Positions 11,286 through 22,911 of a stretch of DNA of 55,483 nucleotides are shown here, piece by piece; positions within the stretch are counted from its first letter, which is position 1, and each line of letters begins with the position of its first letter. Below the pieces are notes generated by a model. It ran no database searches and was not told the origin of the DNA. It saw only the letters and a list, made by a program, of their open reading frames with translations. The DNA is from Phoronis australis (Eukaryota; Phoronida; Phoronidae), in assembly GCA_002633005.1 (NCBI GenBank), contig NMRA01000852.1, positions 1 to 55,483 of the forward strand, read 5' to 3'. The position numbers and the translations under genes are program-made.

Positions 11286-11453
11286 CGGAGAAGATCTGTA
11301 CTGGAAAGAAACAATGCAATCCCGCTCTTTGACAAGTACGCTGTGTCTGTTTTCAAAGTCCAGACCCGCGTAGTGGGGCACATCCCTCGCAAGAGCAGCA
11401 AAACTTCTGCGTTCTTTTTGAATCGCGGCGTAAGTTTGAAGTGTATACGGACA
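11286..11453 (+). pseudogene. HIRAN-like domain fragment of a repeated invertebrate ORF
   Basis: The frame from 11286 reads LERNNAIPLFDKYAVSVFK, VVGHIPRKSSKTSAFFLNRG and SLKC before TAA at 11454. The pattern 'R..N..D.yAVsV.k....VGHiPR..S....fFL.RGg...C.v' is a short conserved domain, resembling the HIRAN fold, that is present in very many multi-copy invertebrate ORFs. Its N-terminal part (FEAGEDLYW) appears in another frame just upstream, so the copy carries a frameshift. No function is claimed for this relic. Confidence 0.5.
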
Positions 11454-11803
11454 TAACGGTGAGGCTCGTGGTCCGTTACAAATTCAGGCTGTCGGATCTT
11501 TCAATTGATAAATTGGAGACGTTAGAACTGTAGGTAAGGGCATTTTTCGCATGTAGTTCATGGGCTGGGCGCTTACTTTAGCAAAGTCTGAAAACGCGTT
11601 GGGGCACTTGTTGAGCCATGGGCGCTAATTAGGGCGAATAGCGGCAGAATTACATACAGCAGCGTAGTTTAATGCACACAAATTACACGTCGTGCAAACC
11701 AGTCGGCCATCCCGTTTACCATCAACAATCCCAGTAGCCTTTGCGCACCCTAATTTCCGGACATGCGCAATCGTTAAATCGATTCGGTTGCAACTCCGCT
11801 ATT

Positions 11804-12244
11804 CAGTAGTCCCAGGGTGTGCAGCTAATCATATGTAATTAGTTTTTTGTGGTACCCCGAACGTGTATGAGCAAGCTCTTTTATGGAGGTCCTCTTTGTT
11901 GGTTTCTGGCGGACACTTACCAGTGACCAATTTGTTATGGTTCTTCAGCACGACACGGTTGTTCGTTTCAAAGTAGTTTTGCTCTGGCATCATTGTTACA
12001 GGGGCAACACCCAGAGAGTAGACACAGATAGATATCCAATCCATTTTTGCACATTCTGCGGTACACACTAAGTGCTGTGGTGGTCAGATTTTGTTACCCC
12101 GTACATTTATGCAAAGTGCTTTGGGTTGCCGGTTAATAACTTCTCTGAATTAAGCAGCTGGAAGCATGGCCCCTTATGCCCCGCCGTAGTTACGCCAGTG
12201 GTGCTGACTCATGCCGGAATTCCCCTTTTCCTAAAGGTCTTTAG
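11804..12244. other. no gene recognised; 3' flank of the fucosyltransferase gene
   Basis: Between the inverted-repeat element and the stop codon of the minus-strand fucosyltransferase. Two short plus-strand frames here have no motifs. The 3' UTR of the enzyme gene should lie in this stretch. Confidence 0.5.
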
Positions 12245-13441
12245 TCACAGAGCGACCCATTGGGGCAACCAGCGGTCACTGAGATTGATTTTTTTTGCCA
12301 GATCACTTTTCGGCCGGGGCCAACCTCGCCAATACACAACATGCCCCCCTCCAAGGTAAGCACTCCAGAATCCAAACGTACTGCCGTCAGACAAAATAAC
12401 ATGGTCGCACAGAGTCAATAAGGCCATGTCTTCCTCTGGTGTTTTCAAGTAGGACAGGGTTATAAAAATAGATGTGTCGTTCAAAATGTGGTTAGTCACC
12501 CATTCCTTATCTTCTGAACACACGACGAATATAATATTGCGAAACCGTTTGTTGTAGTAGCTGATTGCGCGTTGGAAGTAGTCCGGTCCCGGGACAGTAC
12601 TGCCCCATTCGTTCAAGTTTAGTTTATCACCTCGCCGCACGTGGATCCCTATCACCGTAACCGGCTCTTCATCGGGAGTCGGAAGTCCCTTTGTAGCATT
12701 TTCGGGAATGATTTCACTCAACCTACGTCCAACTAAACAACGGATTTTTGCAAGTATGCACGTTCTACCTATTGGCGTCTTAAACATCTTCATAACATTG
12801 TCGAGAAATTTAAAGACGGATATGTAGACGTTGTTTTCAAAAACAAACTGCCGTCTGATTTCCGAACTATAATTGTGAAAATATTTGTACGAAATCAAGT
12901 ATCCCATAAAGGATGTGTTGACAGCCCGTAAATTGAGCACTTTTCTATTGAAAATGCTTGCACCTCGTTCATAGACTGTCTGATGAACAGCAATGCCATC
13001 TGTGGGTAGCTGGTGAGCTTTGGTGTTGATGAATGTTCTCTCTAGCTGTGAACCAGGTTCAGTAGCTAAGGTGGCATTATACAGTCGAGAAATCCCATAC
13101 ACAGATGCATATTGGAACATTTGATTCCCAAGCCTACCAATGATGTGTTTCTTGAGAAAATAGTACGGATTGGTTTCAACAATTAAATTTTTTTGCTCAT
13201 CCCAGTTCGAATACGAACAACATTCTGCACTCGCGGGCCTCTCGCTGGTACTCCCGTGAGAAATCTCCGTTTCTCGTAATTCGTGTACATGAGCAACACC
13301 GCTACAGTTTTTGGATGGCACCAAACAGGTAGTCAAGTGCACGTTTTCTTGCAAAAAATAATTGAACCATAATGGAATCATGAGACTTCCACCGATGACG
13401 ACAACAAGAAATGCTTTCCTGAAAGAACACCTCGACTTCAT
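12245..13441 (-). CDS. galactoside alpha-1,2-fucosyltransferase (GT11 family), intronless
   Basis: The open frame on the minus strand spans 13534-12245 (429 codons). I prefer the internal ATG at 13441 (398 codons) because it gives a short basic tail (MKSRCSFRK) directly before one membrane anchor (AFLVVVIGGSLMIPLWFNYF), the usual Golgi type II layout. Numbered from 13534, the family motifs are: GRLGNQMFQYASVYGISRL at 133-151; GIHVRRGDKL at 296-305, the basic GDP-fucose motif; FVVCSEDKEW at 336-345; and ALLTLCDHVILSDGSTFGFW at 371-390, followed by SAYLGGG. Several N-glycosylation sites (NCS, NAT, NTS, NYS, NDT) fit a lumenal catalytic domain. Family members transfer fucose from GDP-fucose to terminal galactose, making H-type glycans. 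No introns, frameshifts or missing motifs are seen. The exact acceptor cannot be told from sequence. Confidence 0.93.
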   Translation of the reverse strand: MKSRCSFRKAFLVVVIGGSLMIPLWFNYFLQENVHLTTCLVPSKNCSGVAHVHELRETEISHGSTSERPASAECCSYSNWDEQKNLIVETNPYYFLKKHIIGRLGNQMFQYASVYGISRLYNATLATEPGSQLERTFINTKAHQLPTDGIAVHQTVYERGASIFNRKVLNLRAVNTSFMGYLISYKYFHNYSSEIRRQFVFENNVYISVFKFLDNVMKMFKTPIGRTCILAKIRCLVGRRLSEIIPENATKGLPTPDEEPVTVIGIHVRRGDKLNLNEWGSTVPGPDYFQRAISYYNKRFRNIIFVVCSEDKEWVTNHILNDTSIFITLSYLKTPEEDMALLTLCDHVILSDGSTFGFWSAYLGGGHVVYWRGWPRPKSDLAKKINLSDRWLPQWVAL

Positions 13442-13534
13442 AGCACAACTGTACATACAACATACAACTGTAGTCACTATAACTTCTGTTGTAATAAATT
13501 GTTTTAAAATAAGCATTCCAGGTGCAATCCTCAC

Positions 13535-15548
13535 GTGTGTAATCCAAAAATTATTTCAGTATGTACATGTACATGTTGCTGCTCTTGCGGGTGCAGTACA
13601 GATCACATGAACGACACGTGCGACTCATACATGTAAATGTGTGAACTAAAGTCCACGCTCATGAACACGGCTCACTAACTCGATAAACACGGTTCAGGAC
13701 TCTTAGAGCACGGATAATGCAAAAAAGCAAGACTGGGACATCTGCAGCACCTGGTCTCTTCGAGAAATACAACAACACTGGATGATGCGGGCTAAGTCAG
13801 TCCACAATATTAGTGCAAATGTCACCAATCCTTAGAAATTTTTGTTCTAACATTTACAACTTGTCATTGAATACAATTGTACTTTGTTTAACATAGATGA
13901 TTTTAAAATAGCATTTTCGTTTAGTTCTTGTTATACTCTAGCTTAATTAGGAGCACGCAAATTTATCTCGAGCTGCACCCAAGACTATTTCTTGATAATT
14001 AGGTTCCGATATCAGCTCTTTTCAGCCGTATCAGATAATGCAGTCGAGCATAGAATATTGGATAATTATTTTCATTCAGTAAAAGAGTAGATTAAAATAT
14101 TTCAAACATTATTCCTGATACAATGATTAGACATGCATGACTGTCCAATGCCTGTGATCTGACATTTTTACTCGAAATCAAACTAAAGTCGTTGGCATTG
14201 TATGTTCTACTAAAGTAAGATTTACGAAAAATTATCAATAACTGTATACTCGAGCATATTTTAGTTTACATGATCGATTGCGTAATCCTATTTTACATTT
14301 GATGACCCAAGAACGTTAGAGTTCGCCGCGTCAGACCTCGCAATCTCGAGTTTCAGTCAACAATTACAATTTTTTTCTAAGCGGGTGAACTTTGTCAAAA
14401 CAAACATCTAACTGTTTGTTTTTCGTTCTTCATTAGCCACTCAAGTCTTGACCCCAGTTTATGAACTTTTGCTGGGCTATTTAAACACAGTAAAAATGAG
14501 TCAACTTACGAACTGTCTGAAATTGCAACGAAGGCGCTGTAAAATAAAATGTTAAATAGTCTCGCGAAAATATAATTTCGAGCTCTAGCTTTGAAGCGCT
14601 TTTAAACAGAATAAAGAAACAATTAAATGTTACACCCAAGTTGTATAAGTCCACTAAAACAAAGCTCATCGTGTTTCGACTGCAGGTGTTTGATGATGGC
14701 AATATTCGGAGAGTAGCTCGCATTGGTAGATATTTATCGATTTTGATTATCACTTCATCACATATTCGCATCTGTCGATTGAAAATTATTTCATTTCGAG
14801 GAACGTGTAAATATGCTGGTGATAAAAAAAATCATCACTAGCGCAGATTTTAACATCATCCATGCAAGAAAACGACTAGCACAAAGCTAAGATAATTTGT
14901 TAGCGTCAAACGTAATCTATTCCTATTTAGAATTTGACGTCACTTCCTGAGTTTGTAAAGGTCGTAACGATATCGTTTCGAAGATACATGGACAGACCTC
15001 TGAGGCCTTCGGATTAACAACGCAATACTACATGACCGTACATGTTTCTCGTCTTTACACGAAGGGGTGATACTTTGAAGAAAAGTTCTACGTAGTATTG
15101 ACCATTAGGTTTTAAAACTCTCTCACCTTAAAGAAAAAATCCGAGTGCATATGTGTTTTCATGGATGGCGATAAAAATAATTTACTCAATGATTCAAAAA
15201 TAATTTTGTGCCAATGCAATATTCAGTTTTATGACTCAGCTTTCAAAACAAGTTTATTTTGTTGCACTGATTGTTCGCCAGGGTTACTAGCTACATGTAC
15301 TTTCGAGAGCATGATATCAAATGTCTTGCTTTAATTAATGTTAACAAAATTGATTTCTTTTATACGTCCAGAATGTTGTCAGAACAGTTACAGAAACGTA
15401 TCGCTTTCGTCAACGTCGCAGTAATTCCGGATCTTCCATCGAACTGACAGGAACCCGGATATAAAACCGATATCCTGGAGTCTTCTGCGCTAACCCGCCT
15501 GAAAAACACGAACTTTTAAAGCAGGAACCCCGGGGTTTGGACACAAAA
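13535..15548. other. no gene recognised
   Basis: 5' flank of the fucosyltransferase followed by AT-rich sequence. The palindrome TACATGTA appears near 13563, 13629 and 15293. Short open frames at 14481-14841 lack motifs. Confidence 0.5.
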
Positions 15549-15695
15549 CCAGCCTCCCGTTCATTAAGGCTAGGACCTCGCTAAAAAGCAAGACTTCGTG
15601 AGATATTGCTGTGTATTTCAAATTAGAACAAGTGACTTTGGCTAGATTTTAGCTAGGTCCTAGCGTAGGTCCTAGCGTTACTGAACGCACGCCCG
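15549..15695. mobile_element. MITE of the GTTCAGTA/CTAGGACC family, copy 1
   Basis: This short non-coding element has inverted ends. The left end reads CCAGCCTCCCGTTCATTAAG then GCTAGGACCT. The right end reads AGGTCCTAGCGTTACTGAAC then GCACGCCCG. The interior carries GCTAAAAAGCAAGACTTCG and TTTTAGCTAGGTCCTAGCG. Related copies lie at 28576-28729 (inverted), 41033-41188, 48852-49022 and 52459-52615. No ORF, so it must be mobilised in trans. Confidence 0.75.
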
Positions 15696-16897
15696 GACAA
15701 TTTTTCAAATTTTCTGAGACCGTGGTCAGCAGCGTCAAACTTTGATTTAAAGCATCTTCAAATACTGTCCAGTTGTTTTCTGCACTTTTTGTTAAGTAAA
15801 ATTTGTAAATAATAAAACGTAGCTTATATTAAATTTGTTATTTGTTTTCTAGCGGTAAAACTCGTGCGACTTGTCTGTAGGCGAATTTCAGCGTAATCTA
15901 TACTCTCAACACGTTCTCGATGAATATTTAGTTAATTTCGGATTATTCGATAGTTTCTCCAAAAATATTTCCAAAAGCGATTTGCAAAAATATTATATCG
16001 AAGTTTGAGTGCTATTGTGATAGAACTATAGTTAATTGGAGAATTTGGGGAAAAAATATGTGACGTAATATTTCATGGCGCCGAGACCCGACGCAAAAGG
16101 GGTCGTACAACTGCAGCATCAGAGTAATATACTTATACAGTACATACAGAACGCCAAACCATCACACGTTGTCTAAAATTGTCATACAACGACATATATT
16201 TACAAAACTATTTAAAGTAAGATTTGTTTTTCATCAACAAATGTTTAAGAAAAAGTTCGGGTTGGTGTTTCGATTCCCGGGTGTCCTGTCTCGTCACCGG
16301 GGTGCCTGTTTCAAAGGTCGGGGTTCGTGTATTTCGCGCTGGTTAGCTGTTTTGTAGGTTCGGGAGTCTGTTACCGATTCAAGGGTATCTGTTCCACCAT
16401 GAATCCTGTTTCGATGAAATACCCTGTTATTGTACAGTGTATCAGCGGTACAAATGTTGTCTCCTACAGTGGTTCATAACAAGTTTACGTTTGTTGTTAC
16501 AGTGTTAAAGGAGAATGCCACCCAATTTTATTAGTCTTTTTTGCCGTCTTAATCAGTTTATATCCACTTCGCCTCGCACACGGTTAACCTTACCTTCCCA
16601 CGAGGTGGTGTGTTAACCTGTGAGGAAGGTGAGAAACGACGCTAGCGACGTCAGAGGTTCATATACAGAGTGAATGCGCTATGTTGCGGCGCATCGTTCC
16701 CGCTTGTCCCAACTAAGCAGCTGCAAGGAAAGCGGGTATATCGTTTTTTTACTTCCTCGAAAGTACGAAATGGTTATTAAGTGGCTCATAGTAGTGAAGA
16801 ATGGAATGTACGCTGTAAATAACAAGCATGAGGCCGCGAAACATCTCCGTGTCTGTGGCCTGCAGACGTCGACAGTGCCTGACGAATGCGGGCTTAC
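15696..16897. other. no gene recognised
   Basis: AT-rich sequence with no convincing exon. I looked on the minus strand for a continuation of the exon ending at 16898 (a W-C-x-C-x2-C cysteine domain) and did not find one. The continuation is lost or too diverged for me to see. Confidence 0.45.
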
Positions 16898-17033
16898 CAA
16901 ATAACTCCATAATACGTTCCGTTGTCTGAGCTTGTTCACGGCGCCTCTCTAGTATTTCTTCATCACTGTATTCCTGTTCGAATTGATAGCCTGTAAAATT
17001 TAACGATCCACCTGCGAAGTCGGGACTGATCAT
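16898..17033 (-). CDS. candidate first exon of a P2X7-type cysteine-domain ORF
   Basis: From ATG at 17033 the minus strand encodes 45 codons. They include GGSLNFTGYQFEQEYSDEEI then LERRREQAQTTERIM, and end in a consensus donor (TTTG, then GTAAGC) after 16898. The GYQFEQEYSDEEILERRREQ stretch resembles the acidic leader before the cysteine-rich P2X7-like domain and parallels the leader at 1-235. Beyond the donor the open frame continues but loses this character, which supports a splice. No second exon was found, so it may be a stranded relic. Confidence 0.35.
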
Positions 17034-18349
17034 GAGCTCTATCTCGTTCTAAGTCGGGATTGCAGTTGCCATGTTGGCGTTTATTACTGAGCGCTCTGTT
17101 TCAAAATGAATTATTCTCACCCTAACCATTACTTATATAAAACTGGAACAAAGTATGTCTCATTAGATGCAATTTGTAATGCCTTTGGAGTGTTCGTGAG
17201 TGCAAATGATTTGAGAAGACAACAATGAATAAATCATTGCGTTACCGGCTTTAATTAGGTGCAATAAAACCGTTGACGGGACACCTACGCCGTGAGAGCT
17301 CATGCTAATTTAGTGTTTAAGTGTTTTTAGAATCTTTATTTACATTTACATTACTCAAATAATGATCGTCAATGTACAACGTCTGCCCTGACGTTGCTGT
17401 GGCCAAAGCGGAACCTGAATTCGGGCCCTCGACGAGTAAGTAGATTTGCAGTTTCGTGGCTAATTCACCAACATAATCAGGTGCACATTACTTTGGCTGA
17501 CTAGTATAGTATTTCATTGACTGGAAGTTTAGTTTCCACTGAACTTTGGCTGGTTTATGTTCGTGATGTCTGATCAGTTTCCGAGCCACTGGCCGGGAGT
17601 CAATCCGGCCGGCCGCGACGGGCCTGGTCGGGCTCCGAGCTGGCCAGGATAACAAGGGCTTTGTGTTTAAAACTCAAAAAATTACAAGTCTAAACAACCC
17701 AGATTTAGGTTCTCCTGTCTGCATCTCATGGAAAATACTTCGAAATTATCTCCGAAGAGACCACAAACTCCTGCTACGGACCTTATTGGCCTGCCGAACT
17801 CTGTAGGTTACGGTGTGTCCAAATACCGATAAATCCGTAAGAGCGAAATAAAACAACACGTTTTTATAAGAACTCGGTGTATTTTTAAGGGTTTTACATC
17901 GAAGTTTGATGATTTATTGGTGTTAAACGATGACTTCAAGCGATAAGCTGACACCAGTAACCCGTGTTGTGAACTGCTGAACAGACTGCGTATGAAACCG
18001 ATGACGTCATTGGATAATTCCAACACCTCCGTCTGCCGTCAGGTGTCAGGTAACGCAACCGTACATGTACGTGGCGTTATGGAGTAGAACTACTCGATCT
18101 AAATTGATACAAATTAGGTTTGTTTTTTGGGTGGCATGCTCATTTAATTCATTTAAAAAATGTTCCCTAACTTTTGGCTTCGATTTCGTTTGCATTAGAT
18201 GATATATTCCTGCGAAATATTCAGATCCGCAGTTGCACCAATTTCTACTGGCAGCTGTGAGGCGAAAGGCACAAATCAAAGAATCACACGTGACCACATT
18301 TACTTTCAAAGTATTAACAATGTCAACAATGTTCCTGTCGAAAACATTA
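17034..18349. other. no gene recognised; local GC-rich patch
   Basis: Ordinary AT-rich sequence except for a short GC-rich patch at about 17581-17650 rich in CCGG/GGCC. No motif-bearing frame seen. Confidence 0.45.
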
Positions 18350-18750
18350 TTTGATCTATCTACTAGACAAGGCCATCGTACTGGTTTGAGATCCTCCGCC
18401 CCATTTGCAATTCCTCCGTCGTTCAGCCAGGCATTCAAAAAGTCTACAGATATGATGTGCATCAACAACTGTGATCCTCTTCCAGTCCCTTTTAAGGAAA
18501 GCGTATCTTTTACGAGTATAAAAATAGTTTTAAATCTGTTTTTAATAGTTTTTACAACTCAATAGCCCTTACACAATTCTCGCTTGCCGGCGAAAACCAA
18601 ATAGTATTGTTTCGATCGAGATGCGGTCTTTTCCTCAACTCCGACAAGTTTAGATACATCTTTAATAATGTCTCTCCAAACTGTAAATGTGGTGACCATG
18701 AATATTACCCTCGTGTTTTTTTCCAACGTGTCTCATCGAATACCCGAGAA
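18350..18750 (+). mobile_element. 3' end of a LINE-type retrotransposon ORF, copy 1 (relic)
   Basis: One frame reads TRQGHRTGLRSSAPFAIPPS then FSQAFKKS, MMCINNCDPLPVPFKES and VSFTSIKIVLNLF. After a stop it continues as LTQFSLAGENQIVLFRSRCG then LFLNSDKFRYIF, NNVSPNCKCGDHEYYPRVFF. The order 'LRSS.....P......WNSLP....ES.SF..fK..L..lF' followed by 'R.R.G...LN...F.......P.C.CG..E...h.ff' matches the C-terminal tail of LINE reverse-transcriptase ORFs. A second copy is at 54837-55200 on the other strand. No reverse-transcriptase core is nearby, so it is 5' truncated, as is usual for LINEs. Confidence 0.5.
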
Positions 18751-21700
18751 ACTCGCTCTTTCGTGTACTCGATGGAAACCAATTAATAGCAAATGTTTTT
18801 AATTCCTGTAATAATATCTCCACTAAAGATATATTTTAATTAAATGGTAGTCCAAACTTCAACCTTTTTTCTCAGTGGATTCCTCTTAAGCAGTGTTACT
18901 AAGTTTTAATGTATTGCTTATAAATTTTGTTGCTTCTGATTTGCATATATGAGCATGTTCCTGTTTTTATTATGTTTGTACTAGCATCTCTAAATATTTG
19001 AATACGTAAATTAGATAGTACTTACATACATATGGTTCTAGGGGTAAACTACTTTCATCTATGCACTGTCTACAACCCAGATATAATTCTTCGCGATTTC
19101 TGGGTTTGTCGTTATTTTCCTTATATGCTCTGTGTATCCTTCAATAAATATAGATATCACTTTAATAAAGAATAATCACATTTGACAGTTTATGAACACT
19201 TGCAAAAGTATAATTAAAATCTTATAGCCGTAACACACCTGGCGTTTAGAATTAAAACTAATCAATTACATGCTTACCGGACATTCATGACACTGGCTTC
19301 ACTACCCGCAGGTAGATATACATGTTCAGGGTACAGAGCCCAATAAACCATGCATACAACTGTACCCGTACATGTATGTCACAAACCTATCCACACCAGG
19401 CATCTGCAGACAATAAAATATTAACAAAACAATACAACTGCTAGGTGTTTACAGCAATACTTTCATAGACGTGTACATATACACCTTCATGTCAGGTGTA
19501 CAAACGAAATTATCAAGTTCATTTACTTGCGCATGTGCAAAAGACCTGTGCAAATGATGTAATCACGCAGAGTGAGTAAATTTAATGTAGTTAGGTGCAC
19601 ATACACTGTATGCCGGACAAATAAAAGATATTTTTACACATGGCAATACAAAAATCTGCTGTTGAGTGATTATTTCTGACAAGAACGGTTGTCAAATGCG
19701 GAATCTGGACTTTTGTTAGGGAGAGGCGTAGCGTTTTAGTTTGCGTTCCTTCCGAAAATCCTGAAAATGGGTGCTTGAAATGTTATGTCCCGAAATGTGT
19801 CGTACTCAAAGCGAGGTAAAGGCTAGTCATGAGATAAAAAAATGTGTTTGGCTCTATGGAACCACGATCGCATCATTCACGGTTGGCTATGTGTTACTTC
19901 ATCCGATATTACAACGTACGCTTTACGCGGTACGTCGTAAACTTTTTTTAATCGAAATTTGAAGACTTCGTAGTTCGTCTCGGTTGATTTACAGTATGTC
20001 GGACCCTGGCCAAACGACTTTGCAAGCTTTGGAAAATGTAAGCTTTTCATTACGTAGATACTGTCCCTGTTTACAGGTTCAAATGTAATGTTGGCATTTA
20101 ATGCAGCATCCAAACTATTTAACTTAAACCCTCAAGAGTGGATTTTATAATCCGCCGCATTAATCGTATTCGTGTCGGAAGGCGAAAATACACGAGTTCG
20201 CACTGTTCACTGTATACGTTTGTGAACTAACGGAACAGCTAACGTCAAGGTCGTACAGCGTTGCATGTGCCGGGGACTTCTCATAAAGCGCTCTCAAGCT
20301 GGGAGTATTTTTAGGATTAGCGCTTTTTCGTAATTTATAAGTTCTTGTTACGGCTGAGTACAGTAGAATTATGCCGCAATTTTATGAACGCAGCGAAATT
20401 GAATCTTGCGTGTTGACTGGAAAACGCAGAACACTAACACGCGAGGCCGACGGTATACAGGACACGATTTATTTCTGGCGCCATATGGTTGCAATGTATC
20501 ATTCAACAAACTGAGCGTCATTTACCAACCGAAAATGGCCAAATCATGCACTATAAGCATCACCAGATGTCGCTTTTTCTTCTTTCATTTTGCATCGTCT
20601 TGGGCCCTTTATCGCGGAGATACACGCAAACAAACTAGCATATCCTTGTAGATGTCGAATTTCCAAAACGCAAATAAAAAAGTTGCGGTTCGATCAAACA
20701 CAAACAAAAAGTGTACATGTATGGACGGAGACTTTGTTAAGAACGCAGAAAAATATCGTGTAGGTTTGAAATATCCTGTGGGTAGATCGTTACAAAAGTT
20801 GTAGTGTAGAAGTTCATAGTAGTTTGTAAATGAACTCATTTCTTCTGAAAGTTCATGCAGTGTATATGTATGTTACCGTAAACAAGAGACATTGGAACAC
20901 ATTTTACGATTATTATGTTACTGAAGGCACATGAGTGGATTCTGGAAAATAACAATATCCGTGACAAAAAGACAAATGAACACCTGTTCCATAGTTGTCA
21001 ACGTTGGAAAATGAAAAACGGACATATGAATTGAGAACCAGGAATTGCGGATAAAAAACGGGATATCTGGCGTCTATGTCAACTGCAACGCACAAGAATG
21101 TTTCGTCAGCGTTTCTTGTAGAACGAGAGAGCGTCGGCCCTTTTTGTTATTTTCTTTTAAGACGAATGTACCTCAAAAACATGTGACGTCCCGCTTTATT
21201 TTTGTTAGTCGAACGGGAAAATGGTGCTATCTCGCGAGACAAATTACAGATATATATTATATGCCAGTGTCGCCGTGTGTCAAAAAGCGGGATATTGTAA
21301 TGGTGGAGCGGCATGGCGGGATAGTCTGCTGAGTTTTCTGAGATGTTACCTTGAAAGTTTGCCAGGTTATTGATACCATCGTTTTGCCGTGAATGTGTTT
21401 TTGCTAGTTATTCCTAGAATGCCACGGCACGTTATCAATTGATGGCAAGTTGGTATCATGTCTAAAATGAAATTCTACCGTCTTTCTACTTTCAGAAAAT
21501 GTTTCTATACTTTCACATAGTTAAATTCTGTGCGTTGTCTGATATCTTGCTAAATACGCAGGACTGTCGACACTTTCCTAAATAGGAAAAAAATGCCAGG
21601 CATAAACACTGGTAGAGGGTGATGTACAGCAACGTAGTCTGTCTAGAGAGCCTCGCTTTCACTGTGATGTTCCTCTGCTGCTCATGTAGCGGCTACATCG

Positions 21701-21961
21701 CTGTCTTTTATTTTCTCATTGAAACGGAGTCACGTTACTGTTAAGAAAGGCGGTAAACACTTTTCTGTACATGTATGTGGCTCTTAATATGCATGTAAAA
21801 CGCTACATGCACTGTAGTATTTAGGAATTCACTTTAGACCAAGTACAGGTGGGGTAATTTTGAGGTTGCGTGTATCAAAAAATAGTTAATTTGCTCTCTC
21901 TGTTGCTGGGTCTGTTTTATTGTAAACACCTTTTGCCGAGTTGTTTTATGCACGGGAATCC
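18751..21961. other. no gene recognised
   Basis: Three kilobases with no motif-bearing frame that I can support. TACATGTA occurs at about 19370, 20717 and 21768. A short frame near 19771 has a cysteine pair but nothing further of a zinc finger. Confidence 0.45.
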
Positions 21962-22911
21962 ATAGGCGGATTTAGGAGGGAGGAGGCCCCCCTAGGCTCC
22001 CGCAAAAAATAAAACAGCAACAAATAAATAAAATAGCAAGAGCGTAGGGAAATGATGGGTTTATTAATTAACCCCGGTAATTGAAATTAAACGGCTGAAA
22101 AAGTTTTTAATGTGTGCAGTTTTAGAGTTTGGGGGGGGGGGATCAGTTCCCAATTTTTCAAGTGTCAAATTCGGAACACGGCGCAATCGTAACGGAACTA
22201 TGGCTAAGTATAGGCTTTCCCGCGATGTCCCAGGCGACTGGCAGTGGCGCTGCGCACTACGACTCCGTTTCCGTCGTCTGCACCACTGTGCAATGAAGAA
22301 AATTACTTCATTTTTTAAAGAAAATGGAATCTGAGTGACGGTGAAAAAACAGAAGCTGCTGGTAAGATGTGAATTTTAATCGAAGCCTTAATGAATCACT
22401 TAATAGAAAATGATAATTCTCTCTTTGTCAAACATTAACTTAAGACGATTTCCTATGCAATCGCGTCATTATTGCGAACACAAAAACAGAATTGATCTTT
22501 TGGGCAATTGGAGACAATTTTAAATACAACAAATTTATTACGAACTGATTGCAAAAAATATAAAATGTGTAATAAGCATTACAAAGAGAAGTAGATTTCG
22601 CGCGCAAACGCTGTGGATCATAAACAAGAAGGTCTCTTTGAAGTGGTGGTGCAGTGGTAAAGCACGCGCGCTAAGTCGTGAGTTAGAGTCAGTCTGTGGT
22701 GATGGCAGTTTTTCTGTTTGACACGTTTTTTCCCTTTTTTCTTGGATAATACTTCGGGAATCACGGCAAATGCTAAATTTTTATAGGAAAACAAACATTC
22801 CCTGGGCGACCTCCCCCCATTCGGTGATATGCGCATCTACAATCGTGCTTTGCGCAAATGTTTACAGACAAAATTTTGAGCCCCACACATGATGTCCTAA
22901 ATCCGCCACTG
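21961..22911. mobile_element. hAT-like non-autonomous DNA element, copy 1
   Basis: The left end CATAGGCGGATTTAGGA and the right end TCCTAAATCCGCCACTG form inverted repeats about 950 bases apart. Ends of the type CAGTGGCGGATYTAGG are common in hAT elements. Inside is a G-run, a short ORF ending MKKITSFFKENGI (a motif like the start of some hAT transposases) and a tRNA-like patch at 22646-22705. The second copy, in opposite orientation, is at 24236-25205. I could not confirm an 8-base target duplication. Confidence 0.5.
22646..22705 (+). repeat. tRNA-like (SINE-type) promoter remnant
   Basis: The stretch GGTGCAGTGGTAAAGCACGC, then GCTAAGTCGTGAGTTAGAGTC, resembles a tRNA 5' half with an A box (TGGTGCAGTGGTAAAGC) and a decayed B box (GTGAGTTAGAGTC in place of GGTTCGANTCC). 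It could be a tRNA-derived SINE head inserted in the hAT-like element. It does not fold as a full tRNA gene. Confidence 0.3.

Larger units (their letters stand above)
9846..11803. mobile_element. decayed THAP-type DNA element with 17-base terminal inverted repeats
   Basis: AATAGCGGAGTTGCAAC at 9846-9862 is repeated in exact inverted form at 11787-11803, giving a unit of 1,958 bases. Inside, a decayed THAP zinc-finger reading frame begins close to the left end (9972-10197) and a HIRAN-like fragment lies near the right end (11286-11453). THAP fingers are the DNA-binding N termini of P-element-type transposases, which fits the position next to a terminal repeat. I see no clear target-site duplication and no catalytic transposase core, so the element is internally deleted or a composite. 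Confidence 0.5.

Noticed and set aside
18046-18468. A 140-codon minus-strand open frame (DGGIANGAEDLKPVRWPCL...)
   Set aside because: It is antisense to the LINE tail. The plus strand carries the family motifs and the second copy supports that strand; in the second copy this antisense frame is broken by stops.
19771-19962. Possible THAP or other zinc-finger start (cysteine pair near 19760-19790)
   Set aside because: Only the cysteine spacing is suggestive; no FPKD, W or C-x2-H follows.
22646-22705. A functional tRNA gene
   Set aside because: Only an A box and a decayed B box can be seen; no acceptor stem pairing, so at most a SINE head.
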